Assembly (NCBI GenBank): GCA_019638185.1
Contig: JAHBUH010000012.1
Location: 60,593-124,592 of the forward strand
Source: Leadbetterella sp.
GTDB taxonomy: Bacteria; Bacteroidota; Bacteroidia; Cytophagales; Spirosomataceae
Length of the DNA stretch: 64,000 nt
Direction of reading: 5' to 3'
Made by a program: the position numbers and the translations under genes. A model generated the notes under the pieces. It saw only the letters and a list, made by a program, of their open reading frames with translations. It was not told the DNA's origin and did no database searches. Shown piece by piece: positions 20,009 through 28,097 of the stretch (position 1 is its first letter; the number at the start of each line of letters is the position of its first letter).

Positions 20009-21475
20009 ATGGAACAAAATTCTGACAATTCCAGGCGAAGTTTTATCAAAACCGGCTTGCTGGCGGCCGGCTCATTCTTAATCGTTCCCCGCCACGTATT
20101 GGGGAAAGGCTATACCCCACCCAGCGATAAACTTAACCTGGCAGCCATCGGCGCGGGTGGAAAGGGTACAGGCGATATTTTCAATGCCTATAACAACGGG
20201 GCCAATAACGTGGTGGCCCTGTGCGACGTGGATTTCGGCCAGGCGGCGAAGTCGCTGGAGCGATTCCCCAACGCCAAAAGGTACAGCGATTTCCGGAAGA
20301 TGTTCGAGGAAATGGGTAAGGACATCGACGGCGTAACCATCTCGGCTCCGGATCACATTCACGGTATAGCGGCTATGGCTGCCATGCAGAACGGCTGCCA
20401 CGTATACGTTCAGAAACCGCTTACTCATAATATTTACGAAACCCGTAAACTCACGGAAGCAGCGCGGCAGTATAAGATGGTTTCGCAGATGGGAAACCAG
20501 GGCGCGTCTAACCCCGGCCAGCAGCAGATGATCGAATGGTTTAACAAAGGCCTGATCGGTGACGTGGATACCGTATATGTATGGACTAACCGCCCCGTGT
20601 GGCCGCAGGAATCCCCGTGCCGTCGAAATCCGCCATTGCCCGCCACCATGAGCAAGGAAAACTGGGATCTGTTTATCGGGCCCGCTGATTACGTAGACTA
20701 TCACCCGCTTTACCATCCGTTTAAATGGCGCGGCTGGTGGAACTTCGGCACCGGCGCCCTGGGCGATATGGGCTGTCACCTGATTGACCCGCCGTTCCGT
20801 GTACTGGGACTCGGATATCCTACCGAAGTGGAATGCAGCGTGGGCCAGGTATTCATCAAAGACTGGAATGCCGAGTATATTCCGGAGGGATGCCCGCCGT
20901 CATCGCACGTTCAACTGGCCTTCCCGGCTACCAAAAAGAACAAGAAGCCGCTTAAAATGATCTGGACCGACGGCGGTATCCGTCCGTTCCATCCGGACCT
21001 GATCCCTGCTAATGACTCCATAGGCGAGAAAGGCAGTGCAAACGGCGTAATGATGATCGGTTCCAAAGGCATCATGACCTGCGGTACCTACGGTCTGGAG
21101 CCTAAGCTGTACAAGAAAAACGGAGAAGTGCTGACCATGCCTACGGACTACAAGACGTCCAACAAAAACGAAACCCTGCCCGAATACGGTCACCAGGTAT
21201 CGTGGATTGACGCCATCAAGGCCGGCTTTGGCAGCAAGGAGCACCTGGCGCTGACTTCGTCATTCGACTACTCCGGCCCGTTAACCGAAACCGTGCTGAT
21301 GGGTAACCTGGCTATCCGTAGCTACCAGGCCGCCAAGAAGAACGAAAAAGGCTGGCTGGAGTTTGACGGCCGTAAGAAGCTGCTTTGGGATGGCAAGAAT
21401 ATGAAGATCACCAATTACGATGATGCTAACCAGTACGTGTCCAGGAACTACAGGGACGGCTGGAAGACGATCTGA
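20009..21475 (+). CDS. Tat-exported Gfo/Idh/MocA family oxidoreductase
   Basis: 488 residues. A twin-arginine signal (SRRSFIKTGLLAAGSFL) opens the protein. The NAD(P)-binding Rossmann domain follows (LAAIGAGGKGTGD; ALCDVD at the end of strand 2; SAPDHIHGIAAMAAMQNGCHVYVQKPLTH, where Gln replaces the usual Glu of EKP, as in this subfamily). The C-terminal sheet domain has GALGDMGCHLIDPPF, supplying the catalytic His/Asp region. Exported members with tightly held cofactor act on sugars in the periplasm, often making 3-keto glycosides; the substrate here is unknown. It converges on fbp across a hairpin-forming repeat. Confidence 0.92.
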   Translation: MEQNSDNSRRSFIKTGLLAAGSFLIVPRHVLGKGYTPPSDKLNLAAIGAGGKGTGDIFNAYNNGANNVVALCDVDFGQAAKSLERFPNAKRYSDFRKMFEEMGKDIDGVTISAPDHIHGIAAMAAMQNGCHVYVQKPLTHNIYETRKLTEAARQYKMVSQMGNQGASNPGQQQMIEWFNKGLIGDVDTVYVWTNRPVWPQESPCRRNPPLPATMSKENWDLFIGPADYVDYHPLYHPFKWRGWWNFGTGALGDMGCHLIDPPFRVLGLGYPTEVECSVGQVFIKDWNAEYIPEGCPPSSHVQLAFPATKKNKKPLKMIWTDGGIRPFHPDLIPANDSIGEKGSANGVMMIGSKGIMTCGTYGLEPKLYKKNGEVLTMPTDYKTSNKNETLPEYGHQVSWIDAIKAGFGSKEHLALTSSFDYSGPLTETVLMGNLAIRSYQAAKKNEKGWLEFDGRKKLLWDGKNMKITNYDDANQYVSRNYRDGWKTI

Positions 21476-21480
21476 TAATT

Positions 21481-21560
21481 GTTAATGGTTAATTGTTAAT
21501 GATTAATGGGTGCACACCACCCCTCATTAACAATTAACCATTCATCATTAACCATTAACT
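21481..21560. repeat. TTAAC-rich inverted repeat between convergent genes
   Basis: A perfect 16-base inverted repeat (21487-21502 with 21524-21539) encloses GGGTG and CACCC arms. Flanking copies of GTTAATGGTTAA and TTAACCATTAAC allow further alternative pairing. It lies between the ends of the oxidoreductase and fbp genes, so it can act as a two-way terminator. Composition and unit resemble the element at 28098-28160, which suggests a dispersed repeat family. Confidence 0.75.
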
Positions 21561-22573
21561 AACTCCCCTCTTTCCCTCATAAACTCTTCCGCCTTTTCCA
21601 TCATGTCTTTACTGCCGCAGAAAAACGGTACCCGCTGATGCAACTGCGTGGGCTGGATGTCCAGGATACGGGTAAAGCCGTCAGAAGCTCTGCCTCCGGC
21701 CTGCTCGGCCAGGAAGGCCATGGGATTGCATTCATACAGCAGGCGGAGTTTCCCGTTCGGGTTATTGGTGCCTGACGGATAGATGTAAATACCCCCTTTC
21801 AGGAGATTCCGGTGGAAATCAGAGCAGAGTGAGCCGATATACCTTGAAATATAGGGCCGGTCACCTTCTTCTTCCTGGCAAAATTTCAGAAACCGCTTTA
21901 CCCCGGCCGGGAACTTGGCATAATTTCCTTCGTTAATGGAATAGATCTTTCCTTTCTCCGGGAACTTCATGTCCGGGTGGGAGAGGAAGAATACCCCCAC
22001 ACCCGGGTTTAGGGTGAAGCCGTTTACGCCGTGCCCGGTGGTGTACACCAGGATGGTAGAGGTGCCGTACACCACATAACCGGCCGCCACCTGCATGTGC
22101 CCCGGCTGCAGGAAGTCTTCCAGGGTCACCGGCGTGCCCACCGGTGTAATGCGGCGGTAAATGGAAAATATAGTGCCTACGGAAACATTCACGTCAATGT
22201 TCGAGGAACCGTCCAGCGGGTCTATCAGCACTACGTACTTGCAGTAATCCTGGTTTTTGCTGCTTTTAATGGAAATGAAATCTTCATTTTCTTCGGAGGC
22301 GATCCCGCATACCACTTCCCGCTGGGAGAGGGTATTAATGAAGGTGGTATTGGCAAAAACATCCAGCTTCTGCTGGCGTTCACCCTGGACGTTTTCTTCG
22401 CCGTGATCGCCCAGGATATCGATCAAGCCGGCCCTGTTCACGTGATTATTGACAATTTTAGTGGCCAGCCGGATGGCACTCAAAATACGGGAAAGTTCAC
22501 CGGTGGCGTATTTAAAATGATCCTGACGGTCAATAATAAATTCGCCCAGTGTCTGGATGGGTTTGGTGGTCAT
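21548..22573 (-). CDS. fbp: Class I fructose-1,6-bisphosphatase
   Basis: 341 residues; hydrolyses fructose 1,6-bisphosphate to fructose 6-phosphate in gluconeogenesis. The class I metal site is complete: ASEENEDF, then [23 protein letters not shown], plus the substrate loop [23 protein letters not shown] and the C-terminal [17 protein letters not shown]. Length matches the family. It is monocistronic. A 21-base dyad (22587-22607) lies 13 bases before the start codon, and a hairpin separates it from the upstream SIMPL gene. Confidence 0.96.
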   Translation of the reverse strand: MTTKPIQTLGEFIIDRQDHFKYATGELSRILSAIRLATKIVNNHVNRAGLIDILGDHGEENVQGERQQKLDVFANTTFINTLSQREVVCGIASEENEDFISIKSSKNQDYCKYVVLIDPLDGSSNIDVNVSVGTIFSIYRRITPVGTPVTLEDFLQPGHMQVAAGYVVYGTSTILVYTTGHGVNGFTLNPGVGVFFLSHPDMKFPEKGKIYSINEGNYAKFPAGVKRFLKFCQEEEGDRPYISRYIGSLCSDFHRNLLKGGIYIYPSGTNNPNGKLRLLYECNPMAFLAEQAGGRASDGFTRILDIQPTQLHQRVPFFCGSKDMMEKAEEFMRERGELVNG

Positions 22574-22586
22574 GGTGTTTGATGAA

Positions 22587-22607
22587 GTTATTTTCCGCGA
22601 AAATAAC
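22587..22607 (-). promoter_or_regulatory. Perfect dyad immediately upstream of fbp
   Basis: Arms GTTATTTTC and GAAAATAAC are perfect reverse complements of nine bases separated by CGC. On the coding strand the dyad includes TATTTTCG, a degenerate -7 element, so a protein bound here would cover the likely promoter. Candidate operator; the binding regulator is unknown. Confidence 0.5.
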
Positions 22608-22677
22608 CCATTCTCTCAAGCCGGAAAAGAAGAAAAATTAATAAAAAATATTAATAATGATTTCCCGGAAAAATGAT

Positions 22678-22700
22678 AGGCCTGGAGGTATTCCGGGCCT
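22678..22700 (-). terminator. Hairpin after the SIMPL gene
   Basis: A 9-base-pair stem (22678-22686 with 22692-22700, one G-T pair) and a 5-base loop begin 22 bases after the stop codon. On the minus strand it is followed by ATCATTTTT, a modest T tract. Confidence 0.6.
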
Positions 22701-22722
22701 GTTTTCTGATTTAAATCCTATT

Positions 22723-23445
22723 TTACTTCACCTCGTATTCCAGCCGGGTGGTAATGGTGGCTGTTTTGTTTTTGGCAAAGGTATTATAAGAACCGCCCCA
22801 GGAGAAGTCTTCCGAGGAGTTCTGAGCAATGATCTGGAAAACTCCCATGCTGGCTTTCTTCAGCTTGCCCAGTTTGGCATTGGCATTCTGCGCTATTCCC
22901 TCTGCCCGGTTATTGGCGTCTTTGGTGGCATCTGCTATCATCTTCACCTTCAGCTCGGCCAGCTTGGTATAGTAATATTCGGGGGTATTGGAATAAAACT
23001 CCACGCCCTGGTTAATGATCTCGCTGACCTTGCGGGAGATATCTTCTATCTTATCCACCTCTTTGGATTCGATCTGCACATTTTGGGTGAGGTTAAAGCC
23101 GTTAAAAACGTTCCGGGTACGGCCGGTGTGCGCATCGTACTCACTGTTGATATCGCGGTTAATATTGACCGCTGAAAAAACAATGGACGCCGCCGGTATC
23201 CCTTTGGAAACCAAATAATTTTTCAGGATTTCCCGATCTTTATCCAGCTCGGCGTAGGCTTCTTTCAGGTTAAAATTCTTCTTACTGAAGCTACCTGACC
23301 ACACAATCAGGTCAGAAGTAAAGTCTTTTTTGCCCAGGCCGGTTACGGTAATGGTGTTCTCCGTCTTATTCCGGTGAATGACGGCGTCTCTCAGGATAAT
23401 AGCCACTAAAACAGCGGCTACAGCGGCAATAAGGTAGTTTCTCAT
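22723..23445 (-). CDS. SIMPL domain (DUF541) periplasmic protein
   Basis: 240 residues with an N-terminal signal or anchor helix (about 3-20, NYLIAAVAAVLVAIIL). The SIMPL pattern is clear: ITVTGLGKKDFTSDLIVWSGSF, then LKNYLVSKGI, FNLTQNVQIESKEVDKI, and the ADATKDANNRAEGIAQNANAKLGKL helix. Members sit in the periplasm or membrane and are associated with oxidative or envelope stress without a defined reaction. It follows the tag gene by 23 bases, last in a four-gene leftward group. Confidence 0.9.
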   Translation of the reverse strand: MRNYLIAAVAAVLVAIILRDAVIHRNKTENTITVTGLGKKDFTSDLIVWSGSFSKKNFNLKEAYAELDKDREILKNYLVSKGIPAASIVFSAVNINRDINSEYDAHTGRTRNVFNGFNLTQNVQIESKEVDKIEDISRKVSEIINQGVEFYSNTPEYYYTKLAELKVKMIADATKDANNRAEGIAQNANAKLGKLKKASMGVFQIIAQNSSEDFSWGGSYNTFAKNKTATITTRLEYEVK

Positions 23446-23468
23446 TGGTATAAATTTTAAGCCCGGAG

Positions 23469-24008
23469 CTATTCATAAACCAGGCCCGTCTGTTTCACAT
23501 GCTCAGGATAGACTTCGCAGCCCTCCACATGGGCGCCTGCCAGGTAACCGGCACTCATCAGGAATTCATTAACGATCTCTCCTCCCGTAAATTTAAAGGT
23601 TTTCTTAAATATTTTCACCCATTCCTCTTTTTTTCTGGGATGATGGTGTTCAATCCAGCTTTTAAAGGAACCGTGTTCTCTCTTTAACTCCAGGATAACG
23701 CCGGCATTGTGTATGGCAGCATTTATTTTCAGCCGGTTACGGATAATGCCTGGGTTAGCCAACAGCCTTTCGCGATCTGCTTCGGTATACAGGGCTACCG
23801 TCTCTATGGAAAACCCGGAATAGGCCTCCCGGAAGGATTGCTGCTTCCTAAGAATAATATCCCAGGAAAGGCCGGCCTGGTTAATCTCCAGGATCAGCCG
23901 GCCAAACAGCTCGTCATCGGTTTCAATGGGAAACCCGTAGTGGAAATCATGATAGATCCGGTGATGATTATCGGCCGGCAGGTTTTTACAGTAATCGCAA
24001 TAGCTCAT
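23469..24008 (-). CDS. tag: DNA-3-methyladenine glycosylase I
   Basis: 179 residues. Base-excision repair enzyme that removes 3-methyladenine from DNA. The structural-zinc ligands are present at both ends (YCDYC at the start, H17-type HDFHYG, and HVEGC near the end). The characteristic motif DELFGRLILEINQAGLSWDIILRKQ, containing the Glu and Trp of the alkyl-base pocket, is followed by NRLKINAAIHNA. Its ATG overlaps the stop of the Nudix gene by four bases (ATGA), indicating coupling. Grouping a glycosylase with a Nudix hydrolase suggests shared nucleotide or DNA damage defence (inference). Confidence 0.93.
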   Translation of the reverse strand: MSYCDYCKNLPADNHHRIYHDFHYGFPIETDDELFGRLILEINQAGLSWDIILRKQQSFREAYSGFSIETVALYTEADRERLLANPGIIRNRLKINAAIHNAGVILELKREHGSFKSWIEHHHPRKKEEWVKIFKKTFKFTGGEIVNEFLMSAGYLAGAHVEGCEVYPEHVKQTGLVYE

Positions 24009-24676
24009 AAGGATAGTTTTTTTAGCAGCTGCCAGTCTTCTGTTTCCTTCAGGTAGGCCAGGTTCAGCAGCAGGCAGTTGGTATTGTTCATCCGCCGGTG
24101 CGCTTCTTCAAAAGGCAGCACCAGCGTGGTGATATTTTCATCGTCTACGCCCGTTTTCCGGTCGCTTAGGGCCATGATCTCGGTGTGGCTGAGCCGCAGT
24201 TCGGTGAAAAAGAGATACATGCACTCGTCAGAGGTGCCCGTGCTTGGGAAAAGCCGCCTGTCCTGAAGCACGGGCCGGAGCTGCTTTTCCTGTACGGAGA
24301 GCCCTGTTTCTTCATAGACCTCCTGCACCGCTATCTGCAGCGGGGTTTTGGTATTATCCACCATTCCGGCCGGGTGTTCATACGTAAGGCCACCTTCCGC
24401 TATGCGCCGCTGCCTGACCAGCACCAGGTATTTTTGATCCGTATCCCGGTCTATAAGACAGACCAGCACGGTCACCACCTCGCCTTTCAGGAAGCAGATA
24501 GGAGGGATTTTAGTGCCCTCCGGGGTTTCGGCATCCAGCATGAGAAGGGAGAAAAGGACTTCTCCATTATGATTCCTCCGGCTGTAAACCTCTTCTATAT
24601 CCCTGATCTTCAGCCTGTTTTTCAGCAGGTGGCTCTTCCATAGCTTATATTTATGCGCTTCTTCCAGTTTTTCCAT
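24005..24676 (-). CDS. Nudix hydrolase with a degenerate Nudix box
   Basis: 223 residues, ADP-sugar-pyrophosphatase-like layout: N-terminal beta domain, then the Nudix fold (VTVLVCLIDRDTDQKYLVLVRQRR, YEHPAGMVD). The box reads GMVDNTKTPLQIAVQEVYEETGL. Compared with GX5EX7REUXEEXGU, the first Glu is Lys and the Arg of RE is Gln, while the metal-binding EVYEE is kept. It may therefore be active with altered geometry or substrate. It overlaps DUF3820 upstream by 26 bases and tag downstream by 4. Confidence 0.85.
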   Translation of the reverse strand: MEKLEEAHKYKLWKSHLLKNRLKIRDIEEVYSRRNHNGEVLFSLLMLDAETPEGTKIPPICFLKGEVVTVLVCLIDRDTDQKYLVLVRQRRIAEGGLTYEHPAGMVDNTKTPLQIAVQEVYEETGLSVQEKQLRPVLQDRRLFPSTGTSDECMYLFFTELRLSHTEIMALSDRKTGVDDENITTLVLPFEEAHRRMNNTNCLLLNLAYLKETEDWQLLKKLSL

Positions 24677-24899
24677 TCTCCAATTGCTTTAGTTGTTCCA
24701 AAATATGCTGTAACCCGTTCTGTTTGATCTCATAAACCGTAGCCAGCTGCATGCCCAGCTTACCTGCGGGGAAGCCGCCCTTCCGCAAAAACCACTCCAG
24801 GTAGCTGACGGGCAGGTCAGCCAGCAGGGTGTCTTTGTACTTGCCGAAAGGCATTTTATGGCGTACCAGGGTCAGGAGGATCTCTTTGTCAGGTGTCAT
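24651..24899 (-). CDS. DUF3820 family small protein
   Basis: 82 residues with the family's core MPFGKYKDTLLADLPVSYLEWFLRKG. Members are compact cytoplasmic proteins of unknown function, some once described as virulence-linked. It is first of the leftward group DUF3820-Nudix-tag-SIMPL, and its end overlaps the Nudix start by 26 bases. Confidence 0.85.
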   Translation of the reverse strand: MTPDKEILLTLVRHKMPFGKYKDTLLADLPVSYLEWFLRKGGFPAGKLGMQLATVYEIKQNGLQHILEQLKQLENGKTGRSA

Positions 24900-24918
24900 T
24901 ATATCAGGTATTCTTTTA

Positions 24919-24926
24919 CAAAACTA
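24919..24926 (-). promoter_or_regulatory. -7 promoter element of the DUF3820-Nudix-tag-SIMPL operon
   Basis: TAGTTTTG on the minus strand matches TANNTTTG and ends 19 bases before the start codon. No clear -33 element. The rest of the 209-base divergent gap to the bestrophin gene is A+T-rich with no other feature I can support. Confidence 0.45.
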
Positions 24927-25108
24927 CTCGGTTTTTAAGAAACGATTTACAGAATAACAATTTTCCTGTTTATTTCTGTTTCCCGGATTTCATAATTACC
25001 ACCTTCAACGGAGTAAAGGGAATAAATCCAGTAGCGGAATCATGGAATGGCTTTTAAACTAAGTTTTTATTAGAAGATTATTTATCTTGCGGCGAAATTC
25101 CCGATAAT

Positions 25109-25990
25109 ATGCAAATTTACAACCCGAAAGAGTGGGTCAAAGCCGTCTTTTACGCGCATAAATCAGACACGGTCCGGAAATTGTGGCCTTACCTGGTATT
25201 TGCGGCCCTTTTTTCATGGGAAGTAGCTTACCTGGAGCTGGAATACCTGAAGATCTCCGAGAAGAGCTGGGTCAAAAACATCACGGTAGTGCATAGTTTA
25301 TTGGGTTTCGCCCTGTCTCTGCTGCTGGTTTTCAGGACCAATACGGCTTATGATCGCTGGTGGGAGGGGAGAAAGCAGTGGGGTACCCTGGTCAATGCCA
25401 GCCGTAACCTGGCCAGAAAGCTGGATGCCATGCTACCCGATAAAGCCCACCTCAAAAGAGATTTTTTCCGGCGGATCATCCCGGTATACGCCCAGTCGCT
25501 GGCCGCCTACCTGCGCTCAGATTATACCACTTTTATGCTGGATGAAAATGAACATCCGGAACTGGAGCTGGAAAAAGGTAAGCACTGGCCTAACCGGGTG
25601 TCATCCCTGCTTTTCAGAGAGCTGTATGATCTCCGGAAGGAAAAAATCATTTCCGATGCCGACTACCGGATGCTGGACATGGAAACCCGGCAATTTACGG
25701 AAGTCTGCGGCGCCTGTGAGCGCATCAAAAACACGCCGCTTCCCCAGACATATACGTCATTTCTGAAGAAGTTTATCGTGATCTACTGCCTAAGCCTGCC
25801 TACCGGTTTTGTGTTCTCCATCGGTTATTTTGTAGCGGTAGCAGTGCCGTTTGTGTTCTATGTACTGGCTTCCCTGGAGCTGATCGCCGAGTCCATTGAA
25901 GATCCTTTCGGCACAGATTCAGAAGACCTGCCCCTGGAGCGCATCAGTGCTAATATTAAGAAGCATGTGGAGGAGATTATCAGGGCATGA
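25109..25990 (+). CDS. Bestrophin-family ion channel (UPF0187)
   Basis: 293 residues, inner-membrane protein with hydrophobic segments near 25-45, 58-75, 205-225 and 228-250. The diagnostic motif LLLVFRTNTAYDRWWEGRKQWG follows the second helix. Bacterial bestrophins form pentameric channels, and characterised ones conduct cations or chloride. The selectivity here cannot be told from sequence. It is a single gene; a GTTACC-type inverted repeat starts 15 bases after its stop. Confidence 0.92.
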   Translation: MQIYNPKEWVKAVFYAHKSDTVRKLWPYLVFAALFSWEVAYLELEYLKISEKSWVKNITVVHSLLGFALSLLLVFRTNTAYDRWWEGRKQWGTLVNASRNLARKLDAMLPDKAHLKRDFFRRIIPVYAQSLAAYLRSDYTTFMLDENEHPELELEKGKHWPNRVSSLLFRELYDLRKEKIISDADYRMLDMETRQFTEVCGACERIKNTPLPQTYTSFLKKFIVIYCLSLPTGFVFSIGYFVAVAVPFVFYVLASLELIAESIEDPFGTDSEDLPLERISANIKKHVEEIIRA

Positions 25991-26004
25991 GTGTTTTTAT
26001 CACC

Positions 26005-26041
26005 TTTTGTTACCCCGGTAACCGTTACGGCGGTAACAAAA
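26005..26041. repeat. Nested GTTACC/GGTAAC inverted repeat at an island boundary
   Basis: Perfect 10-base arms (TTTTGTTACC at 26005-26014 and GGTAACAAAA at 26032-26041) enclose a further GGTAACCGTTAC dyad. It sits between the bestrophin gene and the broken rhuM gene. It may terminate transcription or mark the edge of acquired DNA. Confidence 0.65.
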
Positions 26042-26104
26042 AGAAACCAAGCCTCTAAAATGCTTATACTTACTCTTTTCCCTGAGTCTTATTTTCCAGT
26101 GCTT

Positions 26105-26704
26105 TCAGGCCGTTTGTCCATGCACCGCATAATGAATTTTGTTTTGTACTTTTTTGAAAAATGCCACGGAGACTTCCGCTTTCGGGTCATAGTCGATACT
26201 GGTGGCGTAAATATCCAGCACCTAGCGGTAAAATACTTTTTCAGAAGAGCGGATATCCCGAATGCGCTGCAGAAGTTCTTTCCAGTACCCGCCACCGCCC
26301 AGGTTTTTCAGGCGTTCATCGTCCATTGTAAAACCTTTGCGGATGTATTCGTTCAGGCGTTTGGTGGCCCATTGCCGGAATTGGGTACCTCGTATGGATT
26401 TTACCCGGTAGCCTACGGAAATGATTACGTCCAGGTTGTAATGCTCCACTTCTCTTTCTACAGTCCGGCTACCTTCCAAACGAACTTGTCGGAATTTCCG
26501 ACAGGTTGCTTTTTCATCTAATTCCGCTTCTTTAAATACATTTAGAATATGTTCTGCTACCGTGCTTCTGCCTTTACCAAACAGTAAAGCCATCTGATCC
26601 TGGGTAAGCCACACAGTTTCCTCTTCAAAGCGTACATCTACTGAAACCCGCTGGTATTCAGTCTTAAAGAGGATAAATTCGGAGTTGTTTTGGGATGTTT
26701 TCAT
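26105..26704 (-). pseudogene. rhuM: Broken rhuM (virulence RhuM family) gene
   Basis: The first 160 codons are intact: SVDVRFEEETVWLTQDQMALLFGKGRST (a helix-turn-helix-like start), then EVEHYNLDVIISVGYRVKS and GTQFRQWATKRLNEYI, which define the RhuM family. A TAG at 26222-26224 interrupts the frame. The same frame then continues as VLDIYATSIDYDPKAEV and FFKKVQNKIHYAVHGQTA before a TGA at 26105-26107. The usual C-terminus of about 120 residues is missing. A CAG-to-TAG change in the family's YRQVLDIYA segment fits the first stop. RhuM genes travel on genomic islands, so this is the relic of an acquired gene. Its promoter is still recognisable. Confidence 0.85.
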
Positions 26705-26721
26705 TTTTATTAGTGTTATTG

Positions 26722-26752
26722 CAAAGTTACAAAAAAATAGTGTTTTATGAAA
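26722..26752 (-). promoter_or_regulatory. Promoter of the rhuM pseudogene
   Basis: TTTC, a 19-base spacer and TAACTTTG on the minus strand match the Bacteroidota consensus at 7 of 8 fixed bases. The element overlaps the first codons of the divergent sulfurtransferase gene. Confidence 0.55.
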
Positions 26753-27589
26753 CTATCACCAATCATAGAAGTAGGCGAATTATTGAAAATTTATAGGAAC
26801 CCTGATGTGATGATCTTTGATGCCAGCAACAGTCAAAATGCCCGGGACAATTACGAGACGGAGCATCTGGAAGGCGCGTTTTTTGTTGATTTAAATACAC
26901 AATTAGCAAATATTAAAAGTGATTTCTCAAACGGTGGACGCCATCCTTTACCCAAGTTAGAAGATTTTAGTAAAACTTTGTCTGGTTTAGGAATTTCAAA
27001 AGAGAAGCATATTATCATTTATGATGACAGAAATGGCTCAAATGCTGCAGCCAGATTTTGGTGGATGCTAAAATCAGTTGGACATGTAAAGGTTCTGGTT
27101 TTAAATGGTGGGCTAAATTATGCTAAGAAAAACCATTTCCCTTTGAGTTCCAAAACTGGAGTTATTCAAAAGATTTCCGAACCCTATCGCATTGACCAAT
27201 GGAATTTACCCACTATCGAAATTTATGAAGTAGAAAAAGTATCTCAAAACCCGGATTATTTAATTGTTGATGTTAGAGATAAAGAGCGATACGAAGGAAA
27301 AACAGAACCTCTTGATTTAGTGGCCGGGCATATTCCAGGCGCTATTAATGTTCCATTCTCGGAAAATTTAGATCAGAACGGCCTGTTTATGGAGCCCTGT
27401 GAATTACGGAAAAAATATGAATCCGTTTTTGGAGAAATTAAAACGGAAAACATTATAGTTCACTGTGGTTCAGGTGTAACTGCTTGTCATACCTTACTGG
27501 CATTGGACTATGCGGATATGGAAATACCAAAACTATACGTTGGTTCCTGGAGTGAATGGAGTAGAAACCTCACTCCACCTCCACAATGA
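26747..27589 (+). CDS. Two-domain rhodanese-type sulfurtransferase
   Basis: 280 residues, two rhodanese domains as in thiosulfate or 3-mercaptopyruvate sulfurtransferases. The inactive N-domain has the HLEGAFFVDLN motif. The C-domain has VDVRDKERYEG, GHIPGAINVPF and the active loop CGSGVTACH with nucleophile C240. A CG(S/T)GVTA loop is the 3-mercaptopyruvate type, so that substrate is favoured. No signal peptide, so it is cytoplasmic. Its composition is unlike the neighbours: three 60-base lines I counted have 19, 16 and 20 G+C. That and the adjoining rhuM relic point to recent transfer. Its end overlaps the convergent RidA gene by 20 bases. Confidence 0.9.
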   Translation: MKLSPIIEVGELLKIYRNPDVMIFDASNSQNARDNYETEHLEGAFFVDLNTQLANIKSDFSNGGRHPLPKLEDFSKTLSGLGISKEKHIIIYDDRNGSNAAARFWWMLKSVGHVKVLVLNGGLNYAKKNHFPLSSKTGVIQKISEPYRIDQWNLPTIEIYEVEKVSQNPDYLIVDVRDKERYEGKTEPLDLVAGHIPGAINVPFSENLDQNGLFMEPCELRKKYESVFGEIKTENIIVHCGSGVTACHTLLALDYADMEIPKLYVGSWSEWSRNLTPPPQ

Positions 27590-28082
27590 CCTCCACTTCC
27601 ACCGCCATACCCATAGGGAGGGAGTTATGCCCTACGGCGCTGCGGGCGTGTTTTCCCTTTTCGCCAAAAATGCGGATCATGAAATCACTGTAGCCGTTGA
27701 TGACCTGGGGCTGTTGGGTAAAATCATCAGTGCAGTTTACCATGCCCAGTACTTTTACAATACGCTTTACTTTGGACAGGTCACCCATTTCATGTTTTAA
27801 AACGGCTATATGGTTAATAGCTGCAAGTTTTGCGGCCTCCTGGCCTTGTTCAATACTGAGGTCTTTACCCAATTTTCCGGTGATGTAGGTTCCGTCGGGT
27901 TTAGCCGGCCCTTTTCCGGATAAATACAGTAGGTTACCCACTCTTACACAATTTACGTAACTGGCTATGGGTGGGGATAATTTAGGAAGGTTCACACCCT
28001 GTTTCTCCAGGTTTTGTTCCGGTGTCTGGGCACGAATAACTGTAACCAGGGCGGTAAAGAGAGTCAGGAGAAGGTATTTCAT
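27570..28082 (-). CDS. Exported RidA-family protein
   Basis: 170 residues with a signal peptide (about 1-18, cleavage near VIRA-Q), unusual for this normally cytoplasmic fold. The Rid core is YVNCVRVGNLLYLSGKGP, VKRIVKVLGMVNCTDDF and HARSAVGHNSLPMGMAVEVEVIVEV. The segment HARSAVG keeps the arginine that binds the substrate carboxylate, and the glutamate of VEVEV is kept, so imine or enamine hydrolysis in the periplasm is conceivable. It is a single gene; the region upstream holds an inverted repeat of the TTAAC type. Confidence 0.87.
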   Translation of the reverse strand: MKYLLLTLFTALVTVIRAQTPEQNLEKQGVNLPKLSPPIASYVNCVRVGNLLYLSGKGPAKPDGTYITGKLGKDLSIEQGQEAAKLAAINHIAVLKHEMGDLSKVKRIVKVLGMVNCTDDFTQQPQVINGYSDFMIRIFGEKGKHARSAVGHNSLPMGMAVEVEVIVEVE

Positions 28083-28097
28083 GTCGGAATTATTTAG

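Noticed and set aside
25991-26521. Plus-strand open frame directly after the bestrophin gene
   Set aside because: It runs antisense through the rhuM relic, whose minus-strand protein is clearly recognisable.
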